DNA of 64,000 nucleotides from Bacteroidota bacterium (GTDB lineage: Bacteria; Bacteroidota; Bacteroidia; J057; JADKCL01). A model generated the notes under the pieces. That model saw only the letters and a program-made list of their open reading frames with translations, was not told the origin of the DNA and did not search any database. Positions 9,413 to 17,508 of the stretch are shown one piece after another. The translations under genes and the position numbers were made by a program. The DNA is taken from NCBI GenBank assembly GCA_016718825.1, contig JADKCL010000022.1, positions 62,001-126,000 on the forward strand, in the 5' to 3' direction. Each line of letters opens with the position of its first letter. The first letter of the stretch is position 1.

Positions 9413-11152
9413 TTAGAAGCCGCGTGCCACGTCGTCCCTGCGTTTGTCGGCTGCGCCTTCAAGTTTGCCTTCGGGATTGCGCAAAATCGCATCGACACGC
9501 CCGATCGGCTCACGTGCGCAGACGCGGTGCCCCATCGCGCGCAAAACTTCCCAGGTTGCCGTCGAAAACGCACTGTCTTCCACCATGATTTCGTCGGGCA
9601 ACCATTGATGGTGGAAGCGCTTGAAATCCACCGCTTCTTGAAGCGTCATCCCGTGTACGACGACATCGAGAATCACCTGAAAAATGCTGGTCGGGATGGT
9701 CGCACCGCCGGGTGTACCCAAGACCAAAAAGATCTTTCCATCCTTTTCCACGATGGTCGGCGTCATCGAGCTCAGCATCCGTTTGCCGGGAGCGATGGCA
9801 TTGGCCTCGTTGCCGACCAATCCAAAGATGTTGGGAACGCCCGGCTTGGACGAAAAGTCATCCATTTCATTGTTGAGCAAGAAGCCGGCTCCCGCCACCC
9901 AAACCTTGCTGCCATAAGGGCTGTTGAGCGTTGTCGTCACGGAAACGGCATTCCCCTCGGGATCAATGATGGAAAAATGGGTTGTTTCGGTCGGTTCAAG
10001 TCGTGGATTTCCATGCCGGATGCTGTCGCTTGGCGTTGCACGCTGCGGATCAAAGTCGGCCATGCGCGCTTTCAAGTATGCGGGATCCAACAGGCCTGCC
10101 ATCGGCACCTTGATAAAATCCGGGTCGCCCATGTACTCTGCACGATCGGCAAACGCCCTGCGTTCGGCCTCCACCATGACATGTATCGTTGGAGCCGCAT
10201 CGGGGCCCCATTTTTTCAAAGGATGGTCGGCGACCATCGCGAGCATTTGCAACAAAACAATGCCACCGCTGCTGGGCGGGGGCATCGTGACAATCCCGTA
10301 TCCTTGAAAGTTGCCGCGGAGCGGCGCCCGCCACTTTGCCTCGTAACCATCCAGATCTGCCTGCGTGAGAATCCCTCCACGTTTCATTTCAGCGAGCAGC
10401 AGGTCTGCGGTCTCCCCTGCATAGAACCCGGCCCGCCCATGGTCGCGAATGCGCTCCAGCGTGCGTGCAAGGTCCTCCTGTCGAAGGGTATCCCCTTCCC
10501 GCCATTCGGAATCCTTGACCAGATAAGCTGTGCCGCCTTTATTGAGTGCTTGAAAATCAGGCTGTTGTTCATTGAGCCATTTGGCTTCATGTGCAGTCGC
10601 AGCAAATCCATTCCTGGCCAAATCGATGCTTGGCTGCAGCAATTCGGCCCACGAAAGCCGGCCATATCGCGCATGCAGCGCCACCATGCCGGCAACAGAA
10701 CCGGGCACGCCCGTGCTCAATCTGCCTTTTTCGCTCAGTTTGGGAATGACCGCGCCTTGTTGGTCAAGGTACATGTCCCGATGGGCAGCCAAGGGTGCCT
10801 TTTCCCTGAAATCCAGCGCATTGACTTCGCCATCGGCTTGCCGCAAAACGAGCAAACCACCTCCGCCAATATTGCCTGCGTAGGGAAAACAGACGGCCAA
10901 GGCAAACTGAACTGCGACGGCCGCATCGGCAGCATTGCCCCCTTTGCGAAGAATCGCAACGCCAATGTCACTCGCTGCAGGATGGGCCGAAACCACCATC
11001 GCCGAATCTGCCAGAAGCCCATGATAATTTCCAAAGCGCGGCTTCACATCGTTGTTTTTGTCCATTGCTATATTCGAAGGAGGACGGTTACATCCAAACC
11101 AGCCCAAGGCAGCAACGACAAACATGATTCCTGGGAGGATTTTTTGCTTCAT
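9413..11152 (-). CDS. ggt: Gamma-glutamyltranspeptidase
   Basis: The enzyme cleaves and transfers the gamma-glutamyl group of glutathione and related peptides outside the cytoplasm, as an autoprocessed two-subunit Ntn-hydrolase. Seen: MVVSAHPAASDIGVAILRKG and GGNAADAAVAVQFAL at the N-terminal domain, NIGGGGLLVLRQ, and the autoprocessing site PTETTHFSIIDPEGNAVSVT, where the first Thr of TTHFS is the expected nucleophile. The glycine pair in LGTPGGATI belongs to the small subunit. The 579-residue length equals the family norm. A start at 11152 gives MKQKILPGIMFVVAALGWFGC, an export signal with a possible but non-canonical lipobox; the open frame further upstream overlaps the Yip1-like gene and is rejected. 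Confidence 0.95.
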   Translation of the reverse strand: MKQKILPGIMFVVAALGWFGCNRPPSNIAMDKNNDVKPRFGNYHGLLADSAMVVSAHPAASDIGVAILRKGGNAADAAVAVQFALAVCFPYAGNIGGGGLLVLRQADGEVNALDFREKAPLAAHRDMYLDQQGAVIPKLSEKGRLSTGVPGSVAGMVALHARYGRLSWAELLQPSIDLARNGFAATAHEAKWLNEQQPDFQALNKGGTAYLVKDSEWREGDTLRQEDLARTLERIRDHGRAGFYAGETADLLLAEMKRGGILTQADLDGYEAKWRAPLRGNFQGYGIVTMPPPSSGGIVLLQMLAMVADHPLKKWGPDAAPTIHVMVEAERRAFADRAEYMGDPDFIKVPMAGLLDPAYLKARMADFDPQRATPSDSIRHGNPRLEPTETTHFSIIDPEGNAVSVTTTLNSPYGSKVWVAGAGFLLNNEMDDFSSKPGVPNIFGLVGNEANAIAPGKRMLSSMTPTIVEKDGKIFLVLGTPGGATIPTSIFQVILDVVVHGMTLQEAVDFKRFHHQWLPDEIMVEDSAFSTATWEVLRAMGHRVCAREPIGRVDAILRNPEGKLEGAADKRRDDVARGF

Positions 11153-11154
11153 GG

Positions 11155-11841
11155 TTACTGCGGGCCACTTGCAGTGACAAAATACAGGATGCCGTAGGTG
11201 ACGATCATTGCAGCTGCCGGGACGTAGGCAAGCAAAACCGTAAGAAGCCAAGTGGCAATCGAGCGCCCTGCGGAAAATCCAAAAAGGACCCCGATGGAAC
11301 GGATGCGAATGACGATTCCCCAGAGCAACAATGGACTTGCAGCGATCAGAGGCAACCAACCCAGCATGTCGCGGAAAATCCAAATCTCCTTGGGATACAA
11401 CGCAGATTGGTGACCATTCAACAGGAAACAAACCAGTACAAAAACAGCCCAGGCCAATCCAAAGGACAAGTCGCTCCATGCCACAGCGCACTTTGCAAAA
11501 ATGGAGGGGACTGACTGACCGAGCCATTTTCCAACGACCCGCAAAATCGCAGAATACAGGTATCCGGCAACAATACCGCCTACGGGACCGACCAACAATA
11601 CCTGAATCATCACTCCGATGGGATTGGGAGTCACAACCAACCAATCCGGGACCCGCAAGGCTAGCATGAACATGAGTCCCGTAAAAATGAACAGGCGATG
11701 GATGTATTCCTCCGGAATGTATTTCCAGGCAGAAACCAATGCTTTGCGGGTTTGCAACCAGATTGAAAACCAGGGATTCACCCGTTCAACAACCGCTTCA
11801 CGGGCCTCATTTGCCGGTGTTTGAGGAATTTCAGTATTCAC
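11155..11841 (-). CDS. Yip1-like integral membrane protein
   Basis: A 228-residue protein with about five hydrophobic helices (for example FIFTGLMFMLALRV, IQVLLVGPVGGIVAGYLYSA, FGLAWAVFVLVCFLL and WLLTVLLAYVPAAAMIVTYG). The segment NPWFSIWLQTRKAL near residue 23 matches the start of the bacterial Yip1 domain, which usually reads NPW-x-SIW-x-x-P-R. The role of bacterial Yip1 proteins is unknown. Its start overlaps the stop of the next membrane gene by ATGA (11838-11841), and its stop is two bases from the gamma-glutamyltranspeptidase start, so the three genes look like one operon. Confidence 0.75.
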   Translation of the reverse strand: MNTEIPQTPANEAREAVVERVNPWFSIWLQTRKALVSAWKYIPEEYIHRLFIFTGLMFMLALRVPDWLVVTPNPIGVMIQVLLVGPVGGIVAGYLYSAILRVVGKWLGQSVPSIFAKCAVAWSDLSFGLAWAVFVLVCFLLNGHQSALYPKEIWIFRDMLGWLPLIAASPLLLWGIVIRIRSIGVLFGFSAGRSIATWLLTVLLAYVPAAAMIVTYGILYFVTASGPQ

Positions 11842-12647
11842 ATTAATTGTATTCCAGTGAAAAAAGCAACCAAACAGATGACCGTTGCCAAACTTAACAT
11901 CAAAGATGCCAATCCAGCCAAGAGGGTGCGTGCCCAGTCCAATTCAAAACCTGCACGCAACAAACGCAGCCAGAAATATCCAAATACAAGAAAGAAGATG
12001 CATTTGAGGATCAAAAAAAGTCCATCCCATTCCGTCGTCTCGCCTGCACGGCCAAATCCGGTTTGGTCAAGGAAATTCGCAGCCATCCAGACGATGACAG
12101 CCATGGGAAAGAAAACCATGGCCAGTTTGGCTAAGCCGCCAAGCACTTGGGTATAACGCATTCTGCCATTTGAAACGGAATCTTTCAAAAAGGCACCTGC
12201 AGAATTCAGCCAAGACCAAAGTTGTAAACCATGCCTGAAAAACGGCCGCGAGAACATTCTTCGAATCTTTTCAGGCCCAAGGACCTTGATCCAAACGAGG
12301 TTTTTCAAGGGAAAAGGCGGAATCAAGACATGGAACTGAAACCTGGCGGTATGGCGACGATCCAACAGGTTTCCAAACCATAGGCCAAAAAGGCCCATGA
12401 GGATCAGCCAAAAAACACCGATCAACGGCCCGAGTATCAATCCTCCGCTTAAAATTCCACCCGTTTCATAGCGGCTTCCGAGGTCAAAAACATCCGCCCA
12501 AAACAGCAAGCCCATCGAGCCTGCCAGGATCATGGGAAGAATGGACACGTCATCATTGCCTTGAACAACAAGTGCCTGAAACGTTGCCGAAGGGCGCAGC
12601 AGCATTCCCCAAAATGTAACCCCAGAACCAGATCGTTTCGTGCCCAT
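11838..12647 (-). CDS. Integral membrane protein, possibly Yip1-related
   Basis: A 269-residue protein with about five to six membrane segments (MILAGSMGLLFWADVF, GLILGPLIGVFWLILMGLFG, LAMVFFPMAVIVWMAANFL, ILKCIFFLVFGYFWLRLLRA, LAGLASLMLSLATVICLVAF). The N-terminal TFWGMLLRPSATFQAL resembles the short amphipathic lead of Yip1-domain proteins. It has the same size class and topology as the next gene, with which it overlaps by four bases, so the two may be diverged paralogues or partners. No enzymatic motif is visible. Confidence 0.68.
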   Translation of the reverse strand: MGTKRSGSGVTFWGMLLRPSATFQALVVQGNDDVSILPMILAGSMGLLFWADVFDLGSRYETGGILSGGLILGPLIGVFWLILMGLFGLWFGNLLDRRHTARFQFHVLIPPFPLKNLVWIKVLGPEKIRRMFSRPFFRHGLQLWSWLNSAGAFLKDSVSNGRMRYTQVLGGLAKLAMVFFPMAVIVWMAANFLDQTGFGRAGETTEWDGLFLILKCIFFLVFGYFWLRLLRAGFELDWARTLLAGLASLMLSLATVICLVAFFTGIQLM

Positions 12648-12724
12648 TGGATGTACGGGCGAAGTTAGGGAAAATTCAACAAGCCCATTCCCAAGTATGG
12701 CCCGCTTTTTGTAATTTCAAACCC

Positions 12725-13231
12725 ATGAAGACTACAGTACATCAGCCGGCAACGACGGCCTTTGGATTGAACAGCATTCCGAAAATGTTCCTTTTTCTCG
12801 CATTTGCCTTCGTTTTTTCCGCGACCGCATTTGCCCAGAATACCGGGGAAGCTTGGGAAGAGGAAGGTGACGAAGATGAGGAAACCCCCACCGAGGAAAA
12901 AGCGTTGATCGACGCCCGCCCTGAGAAAAAATCAGAAGTCACCGTGACCCTTAACGGTGAGGTTTTTAAATGGGCAGAGGAAGTACGCATTAAAAAGGAG
13001 GACACCCTCCTCATTTCCGTGCGTGACCTTGCACCTGCCTCCCGTGTCGAGATTGTCGCGGAAAAAGGCGGCATCGACCTTTCCAGAAAGGTTTTTTACT
13101 CCAACAACCGCGGCGAACTGGACCTTGAGATCAGGATCGGCAACAAAAAGATCAAAGGCAAGGCAAAGCTGATCTACACGCCCTCAGGCGCATCGAAAAA
13201 GGAACGGGAAGTGATGATTTTCGTCGAATAG
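12725..13231 (+). CDS. Exported acidic protein of unknown function
   Basis: The ATG at 12725 yields 168 residues: a signal peptide (KMFLFLAFAFVFSATAFAQ), a very acidic linker (EEEGDEDEETPTEEK), then a compact ~100-residue beta-rich region with alternating charged strands (VTVTLNGEVFKWAEEVRI, DTLLISVRDLAPASRVEI, LDLEIRIGNKKIKGKAKLI). The pattern suggests a small periplasmic beta-sandwich, but no family was recognised. A longer frame from 12647 is unlikely because it puts the signal peptide after ~45 residues. The gene is divergent from the membrane operon and convergent with ddl; its stop lies in a shared hairpin. Confidence 0.72.
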   Translation: MKTTVHQPATTAFGLNSIPKMFLFLAFAFVFSATAFAQNTGEAWEEEGDEDEETPTEEKALIDARPEKKSEVTVTLNGEVFKWAEEVRIKKEDTLLISVRDLAPASRVEIVAEKGGIDLSRKVFYSNNRGELDLEIRIGNKKIKGKAKLIYTPSGASKKEREVMIFVE

Positions 13232-13251
13232 GCTTTTTGAATCCTATTCGA
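13224..13251. terminator. Convergent hairpin built from two stop-codon contexts
   Basis: A perfect 9-base inverted repeat (TCGAATAGG at 13224-13232 and CCTATTCGA at 13243-13251) with a 10-base loop. Each arm contains the TAG stop codon of one of the two convergent genes (the exported acidic protein and ddl). It can act as a bidirectional terminator, although only the loop carries a T-run. Confidence 0.45.
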
Positions 13252-14350
13252 AGGTCATTTCGGTCTTGAGGGCCCGCTCAGCCGCCTTTCTTTCCATCGC
13301 CAGCTTCAGAAGTCGGTCGATCAAGTCGGGATAGGCAATGCCGCTGAGTTTCCACAAACTCGGGTACATGCTGATATTGGTGAATCCCGGAAGCGTGTTG
13401 ATTTCGTTGAGCAACAATTCGCCGCTTTCCGTGAGAAAGAAATCCACCCTTGAAAGTCCTTCGCATTCCAGCACTTGATAGGCCTTCACTGCCATTTCTT
13501 GCACACGTTTGACAGTCGCTTCGTCCATTCCCGGAGCTGGAAGCAGTAATTTTGCTCCGTCAGCGTCAATGTACTTGGCTTCGTAGTCATAGAATCCATC
13601 CGGCGGCACGACTTCCCCGATCACAGATCCCTTTGGATGGGCGTTTCCAAGTACCGCACATTCAATTTCTCGGCCTTTGATGCCTTCTTCGATCAAGATT
13701 TTGGTATCAAAATCGAATGCGAGGTCCACAGCTTTGGCGAGATCCTCCGGTTTACTCACCTTGCTCACCCCCACCGACGATCCAAGTCTTGCCGGCTTGA
13801 CAAACCAAGGCAGGTTGAGGTGCGCAAGTGCTTCAGGAACAGCTGCAGCACGGTCTTCCTTGCGAAATACAACAAACCCCGCATTGGGAATTCCCGCCTC
13901 ATTAAACAGGCGCTTGGCAAGGTCTTTGTCCATCGCCACCGCCGAGCCGGCAACGCCTGGCCCGACATAAGGCAAATCCAATTGCTGCAGAAGCCCTTGC
14001 ATGGAGCCATCTTCGCCATAAGGGCCATGCAAGATTCCAAAGACGACATCAGGCTCGGGCAAGGCCTCCCCGCGCAACAAGTCCAACAAATGCGGACCAA
14101 TATTGCCGGGCACGATTCCGATCGGGCGATTGAGCGATGTCAGCCGAACGGTTTTGGGATTGGCATCTTGCGCCAGAAATTCGGCTTCGTCCTGCAACTG
14201 CCACATGCCATCCTTGTCCACACCGATGAGCATCGGCTCATATTGGCTGCGATCAAGGGCTTTGATGATGTTCATGGCTGAAATCAAGGAGATTTCATGC
14301 TCGGCCGATTTGCCGCCAAACATGATGGCGACCCGCTTCGTGGTATTCAT
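13244..14350 (-). CDS. ddl: D-alanine--D-alanine ligase
   Basis: This ATP-grasp enzyme joins two D-alanines in the cytoplasm for peptidoglycan precursor synthesis. Seen: MFGGKSAEHEISLISAMNI at residues ~10-28, HGPYGEDGSMQGLLQQLDLP, VGPGVAGSAVAMDKDLAKRL, the ATP-binding stretch PWFVKPARLGSSVGVSKV, and the metal-binding LLLNEINTLPGFTNISMYP near the C-terminus. The length of 368 residues fits the long (DdlA-like) form. The start at 14350 places the motif in the usual position. It is a single-gene unit converging on the small exported protein. Confidence 0.96.
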   Translation of the reverse strand: MNTTKRVAIMFGGKSAEHEISLISAMNIIKALDRSQYEPMLIGVDKDGMWQLQDEAEFLAQDANPKTVRLTSLNRPIGIVPGNIGPHLLDLLRGEALPEPDVVFGILHGPYGEDGSMQGLLQQLDLPYVGPGVAGSAVAMDKDLAKRLFNEAGIPNAGFVVFRKEDRAAAVPEALAHLNLPWFVKPARLGSSVGVSKVSKPEDLAKAVDLAFDFDTKILIEEGIKGREIECAVLGNAHPKGSVIGEVVPPDGFYDYEAKYIDADGAKLLLPAPGMDEATVKRVQEMAVKAYQVLECEGLSRVDFFLTESGELLLNEINTLPGFTNISMYPSLWKLSGIAYPDLIDRLLKLAMERKAAERALKTEMTFE

Positions 14351-14446
14351 GCGTCAAAGTTACAGCAACCTTTGGGTGGGTGTAACGGAGCTTTTGGACA
14401 GCTTTCCCTCTGAAACGTGCAAGAAACTGAACGGCCGCAAGGCAAT

Positions 14447-14914
14447 TCAGTAGGTGTAGCTCACGCGGGTGAGCGACGCGCCCGCTGCGTGGATGTCGGC
14501 GATCACCTGTCCATTGCCCGGAAACCGGATTTGCTCCAGCGAAAAGCCGATCTTCTCGGCCTTGATGGCTTCACAGGCATCACCATGGGCATTGTGGCCG
14601 AGATAAAGATGCGCGACCGGCGGTTTTGTCCGGTCCCATTCGCCATCCCAATACATGTCAAAATCATGCTCCTGACAGCCTCCAGAATATTCAGCTGTCA
14701 ACCGCAGGCAATCACCTTGCACCATGGCCTTCACCGAAAGCAAGGGATCCTGGAAGGAAGGGCGGCCGCGGCTCAGCTCAGATCCACAAAAGACGACAGG
14801 ATTTGGATTGACAGGAGGCTTTGGCGGCGTGGTGGCGCCGTCCTTACGAGGTTTGCAAGCACTGAATGAAATGAATAAAGTCGTCAGTAAAATCAAAAAA
14901 TGGCTCCGATTCAT
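14447..14914 (-). CDS. Small lipoprotein of unknown function
   Basis: A 155-residue protein beginning MNRSHFLILLTTLFISFSAC, a lipoprotein signal with an FSAC lipobox and Cys20 as the predicted lipid site. A basic and proline-rich linker (KPRKDGATTPPKPPVNPNP) leads to a folded part with CGSELSRGRPSFQDPLLSV, DCLRLTAEYSGGCQEHDFDM and HLYLGHNAHGDACEA. The cysteines could form disulfides, and the EHDF/HNAHGD region could bind metal, but no family is recognised. Confidence 0.72.
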   Translation of the reverse strand: MNRSHFLILLTTLFISFSACKPRKDGATTPPKPPVNPNPVVFCGSELSRGRPSFQDPLLSVKAMVQGDCLRLTAEYSGGCQEHDFDMYWDGEWDRTKPPVAHLYLGHNAHGDACEAIKAEKIGFSLEQIRFPGNGQVIADIHAAGASLTRVSYTY

Positions 14915-15357
14915 AAGGATTCGATGGAATTAAGGCAATTTACAGTGTTTACAGCCCGTTGCCACCATTGCATCAATTCCACTCAACGAAAAGGTCTAAA
15001 AATCAGAATCGCGCCGACAATTTTTTGCCTGACGCGACCCCTGATCGGGCTTTTAAACAAAAGTTTCTTTTATCAGCCGGGGAGCTTTGTGCAGCTTGCC
15101 CAACTTCAAGACGCTCCAATTGTCGTCCTTGATTCTTTTCAGCAGGGAAAGTGAATGGTGGAAAATCAGTGAAATTCTCTTCAACGTGCTGACCTTCGAA
15201 CGCGTTCCCTGATACCAATGTTGCTGTTTTTCCGGCGAACTCAAGGAAGCTTAACAACTTTAACAAGATTCCACAGACTACCCACAGCAACGCGATTTAT
15301 CCCCAGTTTTTTCCACAGGAAACGCAACTTTTGACCTTCAAGCGGGTTGGAGGATAC
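14915..15357. other. Gene-free stretch, 443 bases, with DnaA-box-like motifs at its right end
   Basis: No frame here has convincing protein character. The right part is AT-rich with three TTATCCACA-like motifs: GATTCCACA (15267-15275, two mismatches), TTATCCCCA (15297-15305, one mismatch) and TTTTCCACA (15309-15317, one mismatch). The rest shows no repeat or clear hairpin. It contains the divergent promoter region for the lipoprotein gene and the SRPBCC gene. Confidence 0.4.
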
Positions 15358-15804
15358 ATGCGAATGTTGTTGAAAACGCCTGTGCGCGGAAATTATAAAA
15401 AGGTCTTTGCCGGGTTTGACCAATCCTTGCTGCTGAAACTCACGCCCCCGGGCATGAAAATGAAGTTGACACATTCTGATCCTTCAGATCTTCCGGGAGG
15501 GAAAATCAAGATTCAGGTCACTATTTTCGGATTGATCAAGCAGGAATGGGAAAATGTATTCTCTGACTATGAGCTGGGTGCGCAAGAATGCCATTTTGTC
15601 GATACCGGCCGAATCATGCCCTTTCCGATCCGATTCTGGCGCCACAACCACCGCGTCCAAAAGGACGGCGAAAATGCCCTGATTCTGGACGATATCGAGT
15701 ACAAATGCAGTTTTTTTCTGCTGGATTGGCTGCTGTACCCGATTTTATGGCTGCAATTCAAGTACCGGAAGCCGATCTATCAGCGCCATTTCGGAAAGGT
15801 TTGA
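15358..15804 (+). CDS. SRPBCC-fold ligand-binding protein
   Basis: The 148-residue product MRMLLKTPVRGNYKKVFAGF has the layout of SRPBCC (START-like) single-domain proteins: an N-terminal strand, helix (VFAGFDQSLLLKLTPPG), a curved sheet (GGKIKIQVTIFGLIKQEW, CHFVDTGRIMPFPIRFWRHN) and a C-terminal hydrophobic helix (FFLLDWLLYPILWLQFKY). The ligand is unknown. The start at 15358 is chosen because GGAGG lies five bases upstream; the ATG at 15331 has no such site. A strong hairpin follows the stop. Confidence 0.8.
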   Translation: MRMLLKTPVRGNYKKVFAGFDQSLLLKLTPPGMKMKLTHSDPSDLPGGKIKIQVTIFGLIKQEWENVFSDYELGAQECHFVDTGRIMPFPIRFWRHNHRVQKDGENALILDDIEYKCSFFLLDWLLYPILWLQFKYRKPIYQRHFGKV

Positions 15805-15808
15805 AATA

Positions 15809-15838
15809 GAAAATGCGGTACCGAGGCACCGCATTTTC
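15809..15838. terminator. Bidirectional intrinsic terminator
   Basis: A perfect 11-base stem (GAAAATGCGGT at 15809-15819 with ACCGCATTTTC at 15828-15838) and an 8-base loop, placed between two convergent genes. The A-run on the left arm and T-run on the right arm allow use in both directions. Confidence 0.8.
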
Positions 15839-15859
15839 CATCTCACGCACTTCGGGAGA

Positions 15860-17242
15860 TTATTTCTTGATGAAGTTGTAGACAAGCAAGCCACCCAACA
15901 CCACGATCAGGAGGATAAAGCCGATGAATACAAACATGTTACGGCCGTCGCTCAAACCTTCCTTCACTTCATACTGCAAAGCGGTAGCGTCCTCCTTTTG
16001 CGAAGGATCCTTGGGAACGAAGCCAAGGATGTCGGAAATGATCTTCTTGTATTCCTCACCCATCACGGAGTCGCCGTTGGCGATGGCATGGTTGCGCATC
16101 CCGTCGACCAATTCCAAGCAGAAGTCAAGGGAAACCTGACCAGGCTCAAAAGGAGTGCCGTGACCAATGTTCCGGTGCCAGCGCAAAATGGAATCGGGGG
16201 CGGTTCCTCTTGGAGCGACTGCCAAGGCAGGCGGCCATCCTGCAGTCATGTGCATGGACATCATGGAAGAGGAATGGTCACCGACAGGGCCCTGCAAGCG
16301 GTATCCCCAGCCGATTTTCTGAACCAACGAGGAAGGGTTGCTTTCATTCCAGATGTTGGTATTGATCCACGATTCGGCGATGGGGGCACCACCGATGACC
16401 TTTTGAGGGGTCAAGCCCGGGTCATTGCCCCATTGCAATCCGACAGGAACAAATTTGTCGGCCAAAGTGGTGCCGCGTTTGTGACCTTCAAAAATGTAGG
16501 ATCCAAAAACCCAGCCATTCACAGCCTCTTTGGCGGCCGACCTTACTCCAAAATCCACTTCGATCAATCGGAGTCTGCGCGGGCGCTTGGGATCAATCGG
16601 CTGATCTGCCCCGGTTTCCACGAAAGCTTCCCATTCGACTGCATTGAGCAAGCTTGGAACTTCCGAGGTATCGGCAGTGGTGAAAATCAGTTTGAACCAG
16701 ACGGATCCGATCGGGAAATTTGCCTTGGTAGGATCCGGCTTATTGGGGTTACACCAGACTTGACCGATGGTATAAGCCGCCTCGGCATTGTAATAGGTGA
16801 TGGAATAGTTGCGGTGCTTGTTGGTCTGCTTGGAAAACAAGTCGTTTGGAAACGAGGTGCGGTCCATGCGCAGGCCATGTGAAAATTCACGGCCCATATA
16901 GCCGTAATCGAGCCAAGGAGCATGGTACCAAGTGCGCACTTTGTTGTTTTGTGCGACCCATTTTGCAGAATCCATGCCTTCAAAGCAATAATCCAACACT
17001 TGGCGCATGTATCCACCAGCACCGGCACGGAAGTCACTTTTTTCCCACGGATATCCTGCAGCAGGCTTTGCCGGCAGGGCCTTGGGGTAATCCTGACTGA
17101 GCGCAAATGTGTCCAGACCAGTGCCACGCACCCCGGCAGAATCGGAGATATTGTAGCTCCTGAAGGCAAACGGGCCACAATCTTGGGCCTGCACTGCCAA
17201 GCCTGTCAACAGGAAGGCCAGCATCAAAAGGGATTTTCTCAT
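15860..17242 (-). CDS. Exported, C-terminally membrane-anchored protein of unknown function
   Basis: About 460 residues. The start at 17242 gives the signal peptide MRKSLLMLAFLLTGLAVQAQ; the ATG at 17254 adds only four residues. The last ~30 residues (FVFIGFILLIVVLGGLLVYN, then FIKK) form a single membrane anchor. The exported body carries GYMGREFSHGLRMDRTSFP, YTIGQVWCNP, VGLQWGNDPGLTPQ and GPVGDHSSSMMSMHMTAGWP. The last segment recalls, from memory, exported proteins with a CxxCH haem-like motif at this place; here the cysteines are methionines (MMSMH). Function is not known. It is a single-gene unit facing the terminator at 15809-15838. Confidence 0.78.
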   Translation of the reverse strand: MRKSLLMLAFLLTGLAVQAQDCGPFAFRSYNISDSAGVRGTGLDTFALSQDYPKALPAKPAAGYPWEKSDFRAGAGGYMRQVLDYCFEGMDSAKWVAQNNKVRTWYHAPWLDYGYMGREFSHGLRMDRTSFPNDLFSKQTNKHRNYSITYYNAEAAYTIGQVWCNPNKPDPTKANFPIGSVWFKLIFTTADTSEVPSLLNAVEWEAFVETGADQPIDPKRPRRLRLIEVDFGVRSAAKEAVNGWVFGSYIFEGHKRGTTLADKFVPVGLQWGNDPGLTPQKVIGGAPIAESWINTNIWNESNPSSLVQKIGWGYRLQGPVGDHSSSMMSMHMTAGWPPALAVAPRGTAPDSILRWHRNIGHGTPFEPGQVSLDFCLELVDGMRNHAIANGDSVMGEEYKKIISDILGFVPKDPSQKEDATALQYEVKEGLSDGRNMFVFIGFILLIVVLGGLLVYNFIKK

Positions 17243-17413
17243 GTCTCGCATCAATTTTTTCCGCTTTGCAGGGATTTTTGCCCTGTTTTCAATGGTTTCT
17301 TAACCCTTTCATTGGAGAAGGGTCAAAATTACAAATCCAAGGATTGGAAGCAAATTTATACCAGCAAGTTTTGAACAACCATGCAAAATTCATCTCCGAT
17401 TACACAGTCCTGG

Positions 17414-17508
17414 AAGTGAAAAGTGAAAAACTATAAGTGAAAAGTGGAAAATAGGCGTTCATACCCTGATGTATTCCCTTTTCATTGCCCATTTTTCACT
17501 TTTCACTT
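17414..17508. repeat. Perfect 17-base inverted repeat built of GTGAAAA units
   Basis: AAGTGAAAAGTGAAAAA (17414-17430) is exactly inverted at 17492-17508; a further AAGTGAAAAGTGG copy lies at about 17435-17447. The right arm reaches into the stop codon of the TonB receptor gene. The loop of about 60 bases is long for a terminator, so a repeat element is also possible. Confidence 0.6.

Noticed and set aside
9527..11197. Long rightward open frame (about 556 codons) opposite gamma-glutamyltranspeptidase
   Set aside because: The leftward frame carries all GGT motifs, including the nucleophile Thr; the other frame is low in protein character.
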